Of a DNA stretch of 45,820 nucleotides, positions 9,477-18,356 are shown one piece after another. The position numbers and the translations under genes were made by a program. The stretch is from contig JAKFER010000225.1 of NCBI GenBank assembly GCA_036675565.1, positions 1 to 45,820 of the forward strand. The letters are read 5' to 3'. The notes under the pieces are model-generated. The model saw only the letters and a program-made list of their open reading frames with translations. It did not search any database and had not been told where the DNA came from. Position 1 is the stretch's first letter. Every line of letters begins with the position of its first letter. Origin of the DNA: JACCYQ01 sp036675565 (GTDB lineage: Bacteria; Bacteroidota; Bacteroidia; Chitinophagales; Chitinophagaceae).

Positions 9477-11720
9477 TTATAAATTTGAATTAATAATGTC
9501 CTGTGTTCTATCCACACCCAGGCTAATGAAAGCGCCTAAAAAAATAAAACGTTTTGATGGAGGTACTATCGGCTCTTTTCGATGACCATCATATGAATAT
9601 TGATATCCAAATACCTGGTTGCTGCCAAATACATTCGTAATTGAAAAAACAAACACCGTATTTTTTGCTGCACCTTTTTCGAAAATATTGGGTAAATAAT
9701 TGATGCTAATACTTAAACTATTAAAATCAATAGTTTTGCCCTGGTCATAAATCGCAAATTTATCTGCGGCATCGTCATAACGAATATTGTAATAAGGCCG
9801 CCCGGTTGAATATGTATATGAAGCATTGAACATGGATTTAAACTTGCTCACAAACTTTTTGATAACGAGGGAAGCCGTATGGTTGGCTGCGAAAGACGGC
9901 TCTAACGAATAAGGATAATTCAGAAAATCTCTTTTTGTGTCCAGGTAGGAATATGAAAACCAATAATCAACCCCTCTAATACTTTTCCGATCCCGCCAAA
10001 AAACTTCAATTCCTTTAGCATCTCCATACCCATGATTGCTGTTCACTACTTCCCGGTTGTCCGTCATCGTTGTTTTTAACAACTGATCATACTTTTTATA
10101 AAATACTTCAGTACGAAAAGTCCGGTTATTACCCATCTTTTGATACTGTGCGATGTAATGAGTTGCTTTTGTAAAAGTCAGGTCTGAAACAGCTGGTAAA
10201 TAACGGCTTTCAGGGCTTTGGTAAAAAATACCATATGCCAATGATGCCTGGCTTTGTTCTCCTAATTTATAAGCCAGTGAAATTCTGGGTGCCCAATTTA
10301 ATTTGCTGATCAGTGATGAATGTTCAGTCCTCATTCCTAATTTGGCAGCCAGGTTGTTGGTTAAATAAATATCTGTTTCTGCAAATGCAGCTACCAGGTC
10401 TTGTTTTATTTCTCCGGTAATTTTTTCTCCGGTATATAAAGTATATGCTGGCTTATCCTTGCTATAATTATATTCTGTACCAAAACGAAAAGCACTTAAT
10501 CCTGCCAACTTTTTTTCCAATACCAGTTTTGCGTTTGCGTAAAGGCCTTTGTTGTCTAAATAAAAATTTTTTGTTTCCAGGTTTGCCAATGAAACTTTTT
10601 GTTCATTTTCATTTTCCAATGCACCATCTATCTTATCCCTGTTGTTTGTAAAAGAAAACCCGGCATTCATTTTCCATCCGGCAAAATGTTCTTTGTATGA
10701 AAGATTATGGTAAATATTCAGGTTCGATAAATTAAAAACATCTTTATAACCTGGCGTATCAATACTGGGTGTTCGGAACCCTAATTGATTAGCACTTAAA
10801 TAACCATAATATTTTACTATCCCGGTGGCTGAAGTTTTGATCCTGAAATTTATATCAGCAGTATGATATTCCGGGTCCTTAAAAAATGACTGCTTTTGTT
10901 TAATGGCTTTAAATGCAAGCCACAAATTGGTATAACCATAATTGATACCCCAGGAAGATCTTTTATTCTTTGCCAGGTGTTGAAATCCCGCGGAAGCACC
11001 CAGGACAGATATACCTAACGCCCCGGAACTTTGATCTGGCAGGTCAATGCTTTCTAAAATAACAGCAGACGAAAGTGCCTGGCCATATAAAGCTGAATAG
11101 CCACCAGCACTGAACACGGTTCCCTTAAAAATAAATGGAGAAAACCGGCCTCGCTGTGCCACATTGGGCACACTGCTGTAAAAAAAATTATTCACCAACG
11201 TACCATCTATGAATGTTTTAGTTTCTCCGGCCGTACCTCCTCTTACAAATAAACCTTCACTTTCACCAACCTGTTGTGCACCTGGCAGTGTTTTTAAAGC
11301 ACCAGTAACATCCGCATTGGCACTGGCAGTTGTGGCTATATCAATAGAATTAAGAACCGTTCCGCGTTTGCTGTCGCTTGCCTCAAAACTTCCTGCAGTT
11401 ATGACCACGGCTTTCAACTCCGTAATTTCTTCTTTTAAAAGAATGTCAAGTTTTATATTTTCAGTTCCTATGGTGATGTCCTGGATAAATGGTTTATAAC
11501 CGATAGCAGTAGCCGATATTTTGAAATTACTTTTTTCATTAGTGGTAAAAGAAAACTGACCCGAAGAATCCGTAGTAGCCCCGTCATAAGTATCCACCAA
11601 AACAATACTTACGCCAACTAATCCCGCCTTTTTATCCATCACTTTACCTGATATGGTCAATTGTCCATGAGCTGCCAGTTGATAAGCAATTAGAAGAAAA
11701 AGGAATAAAAAGCGTGACAT
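9477..11720 (-). CDS. TonB-dependent outer-membrane receptor with carboxypeptidase-like regulatory domain
   Basis: A 747-residue receptor: signal peptide (MSRFLFLFLLIAYQLAAHGQ), a CarboxypepD_reg-like beta domain (about 22-105), a plug domain (about 115-225, with GLFVRGGTAGETKTFIDG and GGYSALYGQAL), then a beta-barrel. It should import a substrate across the outer membrane using TonB energy; the ligand cannot be told. No SusD partner is adjacent. The frame extends to a TTG at 11741, but that TTG lies inside the -7 element TACGTTTG, so ATG 11720 is the start. It heads a six-gene operon ending in a winged-helix regulator. Confidence 0.93.
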   Translation of the reverse strand: MSRFLFLFLLIAYQLAAHGQLTISGKVMDKKAGLVGVSIVLVDTYDGATTDSSGQFSFTTNEKSNFKISATAIGYKPFIQDITIGTENIKLDILLKEEITELKAVVITAGSFEASDSKRGTVLNSIDIATTASANADVTGALKTLPGAQQVGESEGLFVRGGTAGETKTFIDGTLVNNFFYSSVPNVAQRGRFSPFIFKGTVFSAGGYSALYGQALSSAVILESIDLPDQSSGALGISVLGASAGFQHLAKNKRSSWGINYGYTNLWLAFKAIKQKQSFFKDPEYHTADINFRIKTSATGIVKYYGYLSANQLGFRTPSIDTPGYKDVFNLSNLNIYHNLSYKEHFAGWKMNAGFSFTNNRDKIDGALENENEQKVSLANLETKNFYLDNKGLYANAKLVLEKKLAGLSAFRFGTEYNYSKDKPAYTLYTGEKITGEIKQDLVAAFAETDIYLTNNLAAKLGMRTEHSSLISKLNWAPRISLAYKLGEQSQASLAYGIFYQSPESRYLPAVSDLTFTKATHYIAQYQKMGNNRTFRTEVFYKKYDQLLKTTMTDNREVVNSNHGYGDAKGIEVFWRDRKSIRGVDYWFSYSYLDTKRDFLNYPYSLEPSFAANHTASLVIKKFVSKFKSMFNASYTYSTGRPYYNIRYDDAADKFAIYDQGKTIDFNSLSISINYLPNIFEKGAAKNTVFVFSITNVFGSNQVFGYQYSYDGHRKEPIVPPSKRFIFLGAFISLGVDRTQDIINSNL

Positions 11721-11738
11721 AAAAGCAATTTTGGAATA

Positions 11739-11770
11739 CAAACGTAAAGTAGTTTATAATATAAACCAAA
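11739..11770 (-). promoter_or_regulatory. Bacteroidota-type promoter for the receptor operon
   Basis: On the minus strand, TTTG (11767-11770), 20 nt, then a perfect -7 TACGTTTG (11739-11746). Transcription would begin around 11732, leaving a leader of roughly 12 nt before the ATG at 11720. Confidence 0.8.
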
Positions 11771-11791
11771 TTAAATTTTATTGTTTTTCAC

Positions 11792-11822
11792 AAAAAAAGC
11801 CGGCTCATTGCTGAACCGGCTT
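11792..11822 (-). terminator. Terminator of the cadherin-like T9SS gene
   Basis: Arms AAGCCGG/CCGGCTT (11797-11803, 11816-11822) followed on the minus strand by a T7 run. It lies 20 nt past the stop at 11843 and separates the gene from the receptor operon. Confidence 0.85.
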
Positions 11823-11842
11823 CCATTCTAAACCCATTTGCA

Positions 11843-13243
11843 TTAATTCTTCAATATCTTTTGAACAGCTGTTTCATTTCCTGATCCAGCTTTAATTATA
11901 TAAATACCATCTGCTAGTTCTGCCATATTCATTTCAATATACTGGCTTTGCGCTACCTGGTTTAAATTCTTTACTTTCTGCCCGGACTGATTGAACACCT
12001 CAATGTTTACAGTTTTTGTATTCCAGGCGGCGGGCAATACAATTCGTGCAGAACTAACTACCGGGTTGGGATAAGTGCTTATTGAAAGATGCTTAACCTG
12101 CCCGATTTGAACAATCCGAATTGTAGATTGGCTCATCTTTCCATTTATATCAACTGCCGTTAAACGGTAATAAATTATCCCGGTATGTTGTTCTATGTTT
12201 TGATCTGTATAGTTGTAATTTTTTTCAGTAGAGGAGACTGCTGATCCTAAAATCAAAGCCTGTTTACTATAATGAACACCATCAATGCTGCGCTCAATTT
12301 CATAATGACTGAAATTGGTTTCTTCTGAGCTAAGCCAGTTCAACTCAACATTCGGGTTAGTATACACTGCTTCAAAAGATTGCAGGTTTACGGGTAAAAT
12401 AATGGGTACAGAAATATTTATTACCACTGTAGCCACATTTGAAGTTGCAGCAGGAAAGCCATTATCTGTCAAACGATAAGTAAATGATGTGGTAGTCCCG
12501 GTAAACCCTGGATTTGGAGTAAATGAAAAACTGCCATCCGCATTCACAATCACCGTACCATCAGGCGAAGCAGTAACAATAGATGGTGTCATTGACTCAC
12601 CATTTGGTTCATTATCATTGTTCATCAGGTTTCCTACAACCACATCACCCTGCATACTGGAATATTCATCATTCACAGCAACAGGTGCACTGTTACAAGT
12701 AACACCAGGACCATAATGCGGATTTGCATTTATGGTCAGGTCATCAAAAATTAAACGACTATTACCATCACCGGTACTGCCCCCAAGTCGTAATACTAAA
12801 CGAATCATACCTGTGCTTGCTAAATTGAACGATCCGTTATAACTAATTGGCGTAACAGGTGAATCTTTATCCATATTGATTAAATCCAGTGATGTAAAAA
12901 CGCCTGTACTGTTTACATATCCTATCTCAATGGTTCTTGTAGCGTTACCGTTTATTTTACTGCTCACCTTATAATTAAAAGAAACATTGAGTGGATTAGT
13001 TAATACATCTAAAACCGGCGTATAAATATCACGGGTAGCAGTACCCGAAGTCGGAGGGTTTGTATATAAACTACCGGAACCTGTGATAACGTCTGCTGAT
13101 GCACTGGTGTGATAAATTTCTGAAAAATCCCAGCAATTACTTGTCAGGCTGGTTTCATTTCCTTCAAAACTTTGAGAAAACTGGGCATTTGTTGCACCGG
13201 AATAAAATATCACAAATGCAATCAGGTTAAAAATCTTCTTCAT
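11843..13243 (-). CDS. Secreted T9SS type A protein with cadherin-like/Big_9 domain
   Basis: This 466-residue protein has a signal peptide (MKKIFNLIAFVIFYSGATNA), an N-terminal jelly-roll-like region (about 20-180, ending FDDLTI), and a Big_9/cadherin-like domain (about 190-280; APVAVNDEYS, VGNLMNNDNEPNG, GSFSFTPNPGFTGTTTSFTY). A T9SS type A C-terminus follows (STYPNPVVSSARI, then LADGIYIIKAGSG). The frame is open upstream to an ATG at 13429, adding 62 residues without signal character. That ATG belongs to a duplicated leader, so the internal ATG at 13243 is preferred. Probably a surface adhesin or binding protein. Confidence 0.88.
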   Translation of the reverse strand: MKKIFNLIAFVIFYSGATNAQFSQSFEGNETSLTSNCWDFSEIYHTSASADVITGSGSLYTNPPTSGTATRDIYTPVLDVLTNPLNVSFNYKVSSKINGNATRTIEIGYVNSTGVFTSLDLINMDKDSPVTPISYNGSFNLASTGMIRLVLRLGGSTGDGNSRLIFDDLTINANPHYGPGVTCNSAPVAVNDEYSSMQGDVVVGNLMNNDNEPNGESMTPSIVTASPDGTVIVNADGSFSFTPNPGFTGTTTSFTYRLTDNGFPAATSNVATVVINISVPIILPVNLQSFEAVYTNPNVELNWLSSEETNFSHYEIERSIDGVHYSKQALILGSAVSSTEKNYNYTDQNIEQHTGIIYYRLTAVDINGKMSQSTIRIVQIGQVKHLSISTYPNPVVSSARIVLPAAWNTKTVNIEVFNQSGQKVKNLNQVAQSQYIEMNMAELADGIYIIKAGSGNETAVQKILKN

Positions 13244-13426
13244 AAGTACGGGTTTAGAATTAATTAATTTTTGGAAGGATACCAGATTGCAAACAGAAAA
13301 TAATTTGGAAAAGAAAACCAATAACCGGGGCTTTCCGGAAAACAGGAAAGAATAATCTCTTTGGTGGAAGAGGCTGGCAGCTAATATGCCATTTGTTTTA
13401 CAAGAGAGAGAAATAAAATATTTTCT

Positions 13427-13560
13427 CATAGCCGGGATTATTAGTTTTCTAAAGGGTTGGGTTCTGTTTTGATTTTCTTATCTCGATAAGTAAATCTTGC
13501 ACAAAATAGATAAGGGTTTCTGTATATGCAAGTGTTTTTACGGAAATCTTTGAAAAAAAC
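13427..13560 (-). repeat. Duplicated promoter-leader, copy 1
   Basis: About 130 bp closely similar to 15687-15820, in the same orientation ahead of the cadherin-like T9SS gene. It includes a promoter-like pair, an AACCCAACCCTTTAGAAAAC segment and a CCCGGCTATGA end. It lies 184 nt upstream of the ATG at 13243, inside a 450-bp gap without another gene. Confidence 0.85.
13502..13532 (-). promoter_or_regulatory. Promoter in leader copy 1
   Basis: Minus strand: CTTG (13529-13532), a 20-nt spacer, TATTTTG (13502-13508). The same spacing occurs in copies 2 and 3. The -7 is one base shorter than the usual TAnnTTTG, so either a variant or a dedicated sigma factor could recognise it. Confidence 0.55.
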
Positions 13561-13695
13561 TTACGTGTTTTTCCCAATATCCACCAGTATATTTTACAAA
13601 TCAACTACTTAGATAAGATATCCGGTGAAGAATATATACCTTAAAATATTTCGACCACCTTCAATGAGACCCTGATTAATAGTGCTATTCAAATA

Positions 13696-13737
13696 TGAAA
13701 AGTAAAAACCCGGCTAATACCGGGCTTTTACTTTTCA
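13696..13737 (-). terminator. Terminator of the lamin-tail T9SS gene
   Basis: An 18-bp stem (13696-13713 with 13720-13737) 24 nt past the stop at 13762. The single non-Watson-Crick pair is G-U in the minus transcript but A-C in the plus one, so the RNA is the minus strand. Confidence 0.88.
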
Positions 13738-13761
13738 CCTGTCGAATCTAATTTTTCATTT

Positions 13762-15423
13762 TCATCGTTTAATAGCTTTGATTATTTTTTTGATGCCGGC
13801 ATTACCTATTTCAATATAGTAAAAGCCCTTATGAAAACTTCCGGTTTCAGGTAATTCTAACGTATTTTCTCCTTTAACAGTTTTAAAAAATTTACTCATT
13901 AATAATTTGCCACTTTGATCCAGTATTCTGATTTGAAGTTGAGTACTTGGATTATTGTTTACCACGCGTATTCTGAAATGATCTTTTACCGGGTTAGTGA
14001 TAAGTGAAGCAACAATCGATTCTTCAATACTTTGAAGACTGATCGTTTTTGAATAGGTTATTTTACCAGATTTATGAAAAACTTTTAACCTGTAATAAGA
14101 GGTTAGATTATTATAAGAACTTTCATTATAAAAATAATTTTCAACTCCCGCTCTATCCGTTCCAATAATCACCGCTCTTTCTACTACCTGCTGACCATCC
14201 AGTTTTTCCAGAATTACCTTATCTAATAATTCATTTTCCGCAACAGTCCAACTCAATAATATTTTTGCATTTTCCTTTGTTGCGCTAAACGATGTTATGG
14301 TAACAGGTAAAATGATTGCTTGAATATTTGGAATGTATTTAACCTGATCAAAACAACCTGCAGCTGTTTTAATAACCATTAATATTTCAGCATCTTTTGG
14401 CGCAAAGTTCAATACATTCTGAATAGTTGAAAATGAATTTATCATTACTGTTTCCAGATGACTATCAGCAGCATCCAGTTCAGTTGCTATACTTCCATTA
14501 TCAATATAAAATTGTACTTCTAAAGGGAATACATTAGCAGTAGCGGAAATTAAACTATAGGTTAAAGATGATGTAGTTTCAAACTCGCCACCCCTTAAAA
14601 TTGATGTTCCCATTTGCACCTCAGAAGCGATAGTCCCTGGTTTTCCATTAGATTTCGCTGGTGTATGATTTACACCCGCGCTGGATTTGGTCCAGGTACC
14701 GCATGTGCCATCTTTTGTACGGATGTACCCATTATCGGATCCTATACTTGCTGTAACTGATTCAAAAGCTTTATGCTTAATAACGTTGAAACTTACATTG
14801 AAAGTGAACAAAGGGATGTTACTTGTAACAACCTCAATATTCAGTGCAGGCATAGCCGCTATATTCACTGGAAAACTTGAACTATTGTTATTTCCAAAAA
14901 AAGCATTAATTAATACGCCATTTTTAAAAATAAAGAAGTTATATGCTGCTCCACTTCCGGAAAGGTTTACAAATACATCATTTTCAGAAAGCAAAACCGG
15001 GCTTAAATTATAATTCAAATTTCCATCAATCCCATTATTATCATTAGCCTGCACCCATTTTTTTATGTATCCAAATTTTGAAGTCAATAAAGGATCATTC
15101 CAGCTATAGTTTACATCAGTACAATTATTTGTTATCTGGTAATTAAATGGCATAGCCGATGAACCTACAAAGAATCCTTTTGGTGGAATTAACAGATCGG
15201 GCAGATCCAGTACATAAAATCCTTTGGTAGTGCCCGATTCAAAATAACTCATTATTGTATAAGCATCAACAGAAGAACTGGCTGATGAAGTACTGGTGTT
15301 ATACAATTCAAAAAACTCGTGTCGTCCTGCTCCAGGGTCAGGATAGATTTCGTTAATTACTACTTGACAAAAGATAGTTGATGAAACTATCATTAAGATA
15401 GATAGGGTAAAGATTTGTTTCAT
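13762..15423 (-). CDS. Secreted T9SS type A protein with lamin-tail (LTD) domain
   Basis: A 553-residue protein with signal peptide MKQIFTLSILMIVSSTIFCQ. A lamin-tail domain follows at about 20-170 (VVINEIYPDPGAGRHEFFEL, LLIPPKGFFVGS), then a beta-rich middle and a C-terminal T9SS type A sorting domain (SLITNPVKDHFRI, GKLLMSKFF, HKGFYYIEIGNAGIKKIIK). LTD domains in bacterial secreted proteins are thought to mediate binding at the surface or to attach to enzymes; no catalytic domain is visible. The ATG at 15423 is preceded by the AACCCTTTAGAA stretch also found in the repeated leaders. Transcription probably starts near 15755 in leader copy 2, giving an unusually long 5' region. Confidence 0.9.
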   Translation of the reverse strand: MKQIFTLSILMIVSSTIFCQVVINEIYPDPGAGRHEFFELYNTSTSSASSSVDAYTIMSYFESGTTKGFYVLDLPDLLIPPKGFFVGSSAMPFNYQITNNCTDVNYSWNDPLLTSKFGYIKKWVQANDNNGIDGNLNYNLSPVLLSENDVFVNLSGSGAAYNFFIFKNGVLINAFFGNNNSSSFPVNIAAMPALNIEVVTSNIPLFTFNVSFNVIKHKAFESVTASIGSDNGYIRTKDGTCGTWTKSSAGVNHTPAKSNGKPGTIASEVQMGTSILRGGEFETTSSLTYSLISATANVFPLEVQFYIDNGSIATELDAADSHLETVMINSFSTIQNVLNFAPKDAEILMVIKTAAGCFDQVKYIPNIQAIILPVTITSFSATKENAKILLSWTVAENELLDKVILEKLDGQQVVERAVIIGTDRAGVENYFYNESSYNNLTSYYRLKVFHKSGKITYSKTISLQSIEESIVASLITNPVKDHFRIRVVNNNPSTQLQIRILDQSGKLLMSKFFKTVKGENTLELPETGSFHKGFYYIEIGNAGIKKIIKAIKR

Positions 15424-15686
15424 TTCTAAAGGGTTGAATTATTAAATAATATTTAGCCCCATAGAAAATTGGATATGGTCATTCAGGAGATATGGAATTT
15501 TCTGGTGGTTAGAAAGCTTGTAAAAGGGTTCTTTTCAAAACAAACGGTTAATAATTACCGGTTTATTTAAAAGAATATTCTTTAAACAATTTGTTCAACA
15601 ACACTTTAAAACAAAATCTTGGGGAAAAAAGGAAACTGTTGACGGTTATAAGAAGTATGGATTACTTCTTTTGCGCAGACTAGTTT

Positions 15687-15820
15687 CATAGCCGGGATTT
15701 TTAGTTTTTAAAGGGTTGGGTTCTGTTTTGATTTTCTTATCTCGAAAAGTAAATCTTACTCAAGATAGATAAGGGTTTTCTTATATGCAAGTGTTTTTAC
15801 GAAAATTTTAGAAAAATTCC
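15687..15820 (-). repeat. Duplicated promoter-leader, copy 2
   Basis: The counterpart of 13427-13560 with the same order of elements: CCGGCTAT end, AACCCAACCCTTTA, TCGA-AAG region, promoter pair and a shared GCAAGTGTTTTTAC tail. It lies 264 nt upstream of the lamin-tail gene. The ATG at its end opens only a 27-codon frame, unlike copy 1. Confidence 0.85.
15761..15791 (-). promoter_or_regulatory. Promoter in leader copy 2
   Basis: Minus strand: CTTG (15788-15791), 20 nt, TATCTTG (15761-15767). Spacing and flanks match copy 1. Confidence 0.55.
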
Positions 15821-15912
15821 TCGTACTTTTTCTAATCCTTTCTAAGTAATAACTCCTAACTGTTTAACCATTATTAATTTAGAGAAACTTTCAATGCTAA
15901 TTCTAATATTAT

Positions 15913-15937
15913 AAAAATCCCCGCCAGGCGGGGATTT
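15913..15937 (-). terminator. GC-rich hairpin, probable minus-strand terminator
   Basis: Stem AAATCCCCGC/GCGGGGATTT with a 3-nt loop, followed on the minus strand by TTTTTAT. No minus gene ends nearby; it would close a transcript begun in leader copy 3. Confidence 0.65.
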
Positions 15938-15974
15938 GAGCATCATTCAGGTATTGTTTAATCCAGATAATAAG

Positions 15975-16005
15975 AGAGCCCCGGTAAAAACCGGGGCTCT
16001 TTATT
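15975..16005. terminator. Second hairpin in the gene-free stretch
   Basis: A 10-bp perfect stem AGAGCCCCGG/CCGGGGCTCT with loop TAAAAA. T-rich sequence lies on both sides, so the direction is uncertain; minus is likely given the neighbours. Confidence 0.6.
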
Positions 16006-16400
16006 GTTTCATGTTAATCAGACTACTAGGGTACAAAATCGTCTATAAAGCTGTTCCTTTCAGGGGTAAGTTTAAAAAACTTTTAGGGGTAAAAGATTAA
16101 AAACGGGACTTTCTAATTTAACTGAAACTGGTTTTTTCATGGATTGAGATCATTGGCATTCAAAGGATTGGAAATTGGTTTTTTGGTTTTTTTAGAATCT
16201 GGATTGTTTGGTTTTTCATTTCAGCTTTCGCCAGGTATTGGTTTTTGTTGGTTATGGTTTTATTTCTGTTTTCAATTCAATTAACTAAATGAGTCAACTT
16301 ATATTTTGACATCAATGAATGGCATGCATAGCAAGTCCATTCATTAAAACCTTAAATATTAAAAGAGGAAGTTATTGAGCTGTGGAGCGTAAACATTTCT

Positions 16401-16500
16401 CATATTGGATCATTTAGTTTTCAAAGGGTTTTTAGCGTTAGGATCAGGATTGAGACACAAGATATATCTCCACAATGGTTTATGCAAAGTAATTATACTT
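16401..16500 (-). repeat. Diverged promoter-leader, copy 3
   Basis: Keeps CTCATA, GGAT-ATTTAGTTTTC-AAAGGGTT and the distal TATGCAA-GGAAAT block of copies 1 and 2, with about 18 nt deleted between the promoter and the ATG-like end. It faces no long coding frame. Confidence 0.55.
16458..16488 (-). promoter_or_regulatory. Promoter in leader copy 3
   Basis: Minus strand: TTTG (16485-16488), 20 nt, TATCTTG (16458-16464). The elements are kept although the surrounding leader has diverged, which suggests selection on the promoter. Confidence 0.5.
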
Positions 16501-16561
16501 CGGAAATACCCAAGTAATTTATCGCTGTTACATTACCGTGATAGTATGGCAGTATACAAAC

Positions 16562-16590
16562 AAAAGAGGCAACCAATGCTGGTTGCCTCT
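16562..16590 (-). terminator. Terminator after atpA
   Basis: A 10-bp perfect stem AGAGGCAACC/GGTTGCCTCT with loop AATGCT and a following TTTTG on the minus strand, 20 nt past the atpA stop. It ends the ATP synthase cluster. Confidence 0.9.
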
Positions 16591-16610
16591 AATATATAAA
16601 TACTAAATTT

Positions 16611-18191
16611 TTATGCTTTATACTGTGGAATCAGGGTATTAGCCATTTCCACCATTTTCTTTAATCCATCTTCCGGCAAATTGCCTTTCTTGAATTCACC
16701 TAAAATTTCAGGATGTTTAACTTCCATTTCATGTAAGAAATGTTCTTCAAACGCTTTTACCTGGTTAACCGGAACATCTTTAATTAAACCTTGTGTACCC
16801 AGGTAAATGATAGCCACCTGCTTTTCCACCGGCATAGGTGAGTATTGTGGTTGCTTCAGGATCTCCACGTTACGTGCACCTTTATCAATCACCGATTTGG
16901 TAGCCGCATCCAGGTCACCACCAAATTTAGAGAACGCCTCTAACTCGCGGTATAAAGCCTGGTCAAGTTTCAACGTACCAGCAACTTTCTTCATGGATTT
17001 GATCTGTGCATTACCACCCACACGACTAACCGAAATACCTACGTTGATCGCCGGGCGAATACCAGCCAGGAACAGGTTGTTCTCCAAAAATATCTGACCG
17101 TCAGTAATTGAAATTACGTTTGTAGGAATATAAGCAGATACGTCACCTGCCTGTGTTTCAATAATAGGTAAAGCAGTTAATGATCCGCCACCTTTTACCA
17201 GGTGCCTGATTGATTCCGGTAAATCATTCATTTCTTTTACCAGTTCATCATTGTTGATCACCTTCGCAGCTCTTTCCAATAAACGGCTATGCAAATAGAA
17301 TACATCACCAGGATATGCTTCACGACCCGGAGGACGACGAAGTAATAATGAAACCTCACGGTAAGCAACAGCTTGTTTTGAAAGATCATCATAAATGATC
17401 AAAGCCGGCCTTCCGGTATCACGGAAAAATTCACCAATCGCCGCACCGGCAAATGGCGCATAGAATTGTAATGGAGCCGGATCAGATGCAGAAGCTGCAA
17501 CAATCGTTGTATAAGCCAATGCACCAGCATCCGCTAAAGTTTGCATTACACCTGCAATAGTCGATGCTTTTTGACCTATGGCTACATATATACAGTAAAC
17601 GGGTTTGCCCGCATCAAAAAATTCTTTTTGGTTAATGATCGTATCGATACAGATGGCTGTTTTACCAGTCTGCCTGTCACCGATCACCAATTCCCTTTGA
17701 CCACGACCAATCGGGATCATGGCATCAATCGCTTTGATACCTGTTTGCAAAGGCTCTTTCACCGGCTCACGGAAAATTACACCAGGTGCTTTTCTTTCCA
17801 GTGGCATTTCATAACGCTCACCAGTAATCGGTCCTTTACCATCAATGGGTTCACCCAATGTATTTACTACACGGCCAACCATTCCTTCGCCCACTTTGAT
17901 AGAAGCGATCTGGCCGGTACGACGTACTTTAGAACCTTCATGAATATCACCGGTATCACCCATCAATACCACACCCACATTATCTTCTTCCAGGTTCAAT
18001 GCAATGGCTCTAACGCCATTATCAAATTCAACCAATTCACCGTATCGCACATTGCCCAAACCATAAACACGGGCAATACCATCACCCACCTGTAATACAG
18101 TGCCCACTTCTTCCAGGTCAGCGCCGGCGTTAAAGTTGCTTAACTGCTCACGCAGTATCGCACTTATTTCATCAGGTTTCATTTCTATCAT
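16611..18191 (-). CDS. atpA: F1 ATP synthase subunit alpha
   Basis: This 526-residue protein is the non-catalytic nucleotide-binding subunit of the F1 head (alpha3beta3). Visible: the N-terminal MKPDEISAILREQL helix that contacts delta, a P-loop GDRQTGKT (171-178), the DDLSKQAVAYRE segment, and a C-terminal helical domain ending MANTLIPQYKA. Length is normal. ATG 18191 gives MIEMKPDE; the ATG three codons later is also possible. It follows atpH after a 165-bp gap and is followed by a terminator instead of atpG. Confidence 0.98.
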   Translation of the reverse strand: MIEMKPDEISAILREQLSNFNAGADLEEVGTVLQVGDGIARVYGLGNVRYGELVEFDNGVRAIALNLEEDNVGVVLMGDTGDIHEGSKVRRTGQIASIKVGEGMVGRVVNTLGEPIDGKGPITGERYEMPLERKAPGVIFREPVKEPLQTGIKAIDAMIPIGRGQRELVIGDRQTGKTAICIDTIINQKEFFDAGKPVYCIYVAIGQKASTIAGVMQTLADAGALAYTTIVAASASDPAPLQFYAPFAGAAIGEFFRDTGRPALIIYDDLSKQAVAYREVSLLLRRPPGREAYPGDVFYLHSRLLERAAKVINNDELVKEMNDLPESIRHLVKGGGSLTALPIIETQAGDVSAYIPTNVISITDGQIFLENNLFLAGIRPAINVGISVSRVGGNAQIKSMKKVAGTLKLDQALYRELEAFSKFGGDLDAATKSVIDKGARNVEILKQPQYSPMPVEKQVAIIYLGTQGLIKDVPVNQVKAFEEHFLHEMEVKHPEILGEFKKGNLPEDGLKKMVEMANTLIPQYKA

Positions 18192-18356
18192 AATTTGTTC
18201 TTTTATCCCTCATCCCCTTAGAGGTTTTTATTTGTTTCTTTATTTGAAGCCTCCAGGGTAAGAAGCTTTTTTATTTTTATGAGCCAGGCGCAATTACTAC
18301 TATTAAACATTTCTTGCGTCGCACTCTTCAACGTTCTGTTCTTTGCTGATCACGTA

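Larger units (their letters stand above)
15424..16561. other. 1.1-kb stretch without a recognisable gene
   Basis: This holds leader copy 2 (15687-15820), two hairpins (15913-15937, 15975-16000), an AT-rich section with repeated GGTTTTT runs (about 16130-16260), leader copy 3 (16401-16500) and the terminator after atpA. Only very short peptides could be read on the minus strand, such as MKNQTIQILKKPKNQFPIL. A plus-strand frame at 16405-16599 runs through the atpA terminator and is not believed. It may contain a decayed third T9SS gene or a non-coding transcript. Confidence 0.6.

Noticed and set aside
13244..13429. N-terminal extension of the cadherin-like T9SS protein by 62 residues
   Set aside because: The first ATG belongs to the duplicated leader, whose other copies do not extend into a gene, and a signal peptide begins at the internal ATG 13243.
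16405..16599. 64-codon plus-strand frame in the gap after atpA
   Set aside because: It runs through leader copy 3 and the atpA terminator hairpin; the composition is not protein-like.
17541..18095. 184-codon open frame on the plus strand
   Set aside because: It lies entirely antisense to atpA, encodes low-complexity His/Thr/Phe-rich sequence and has no family resemblance.
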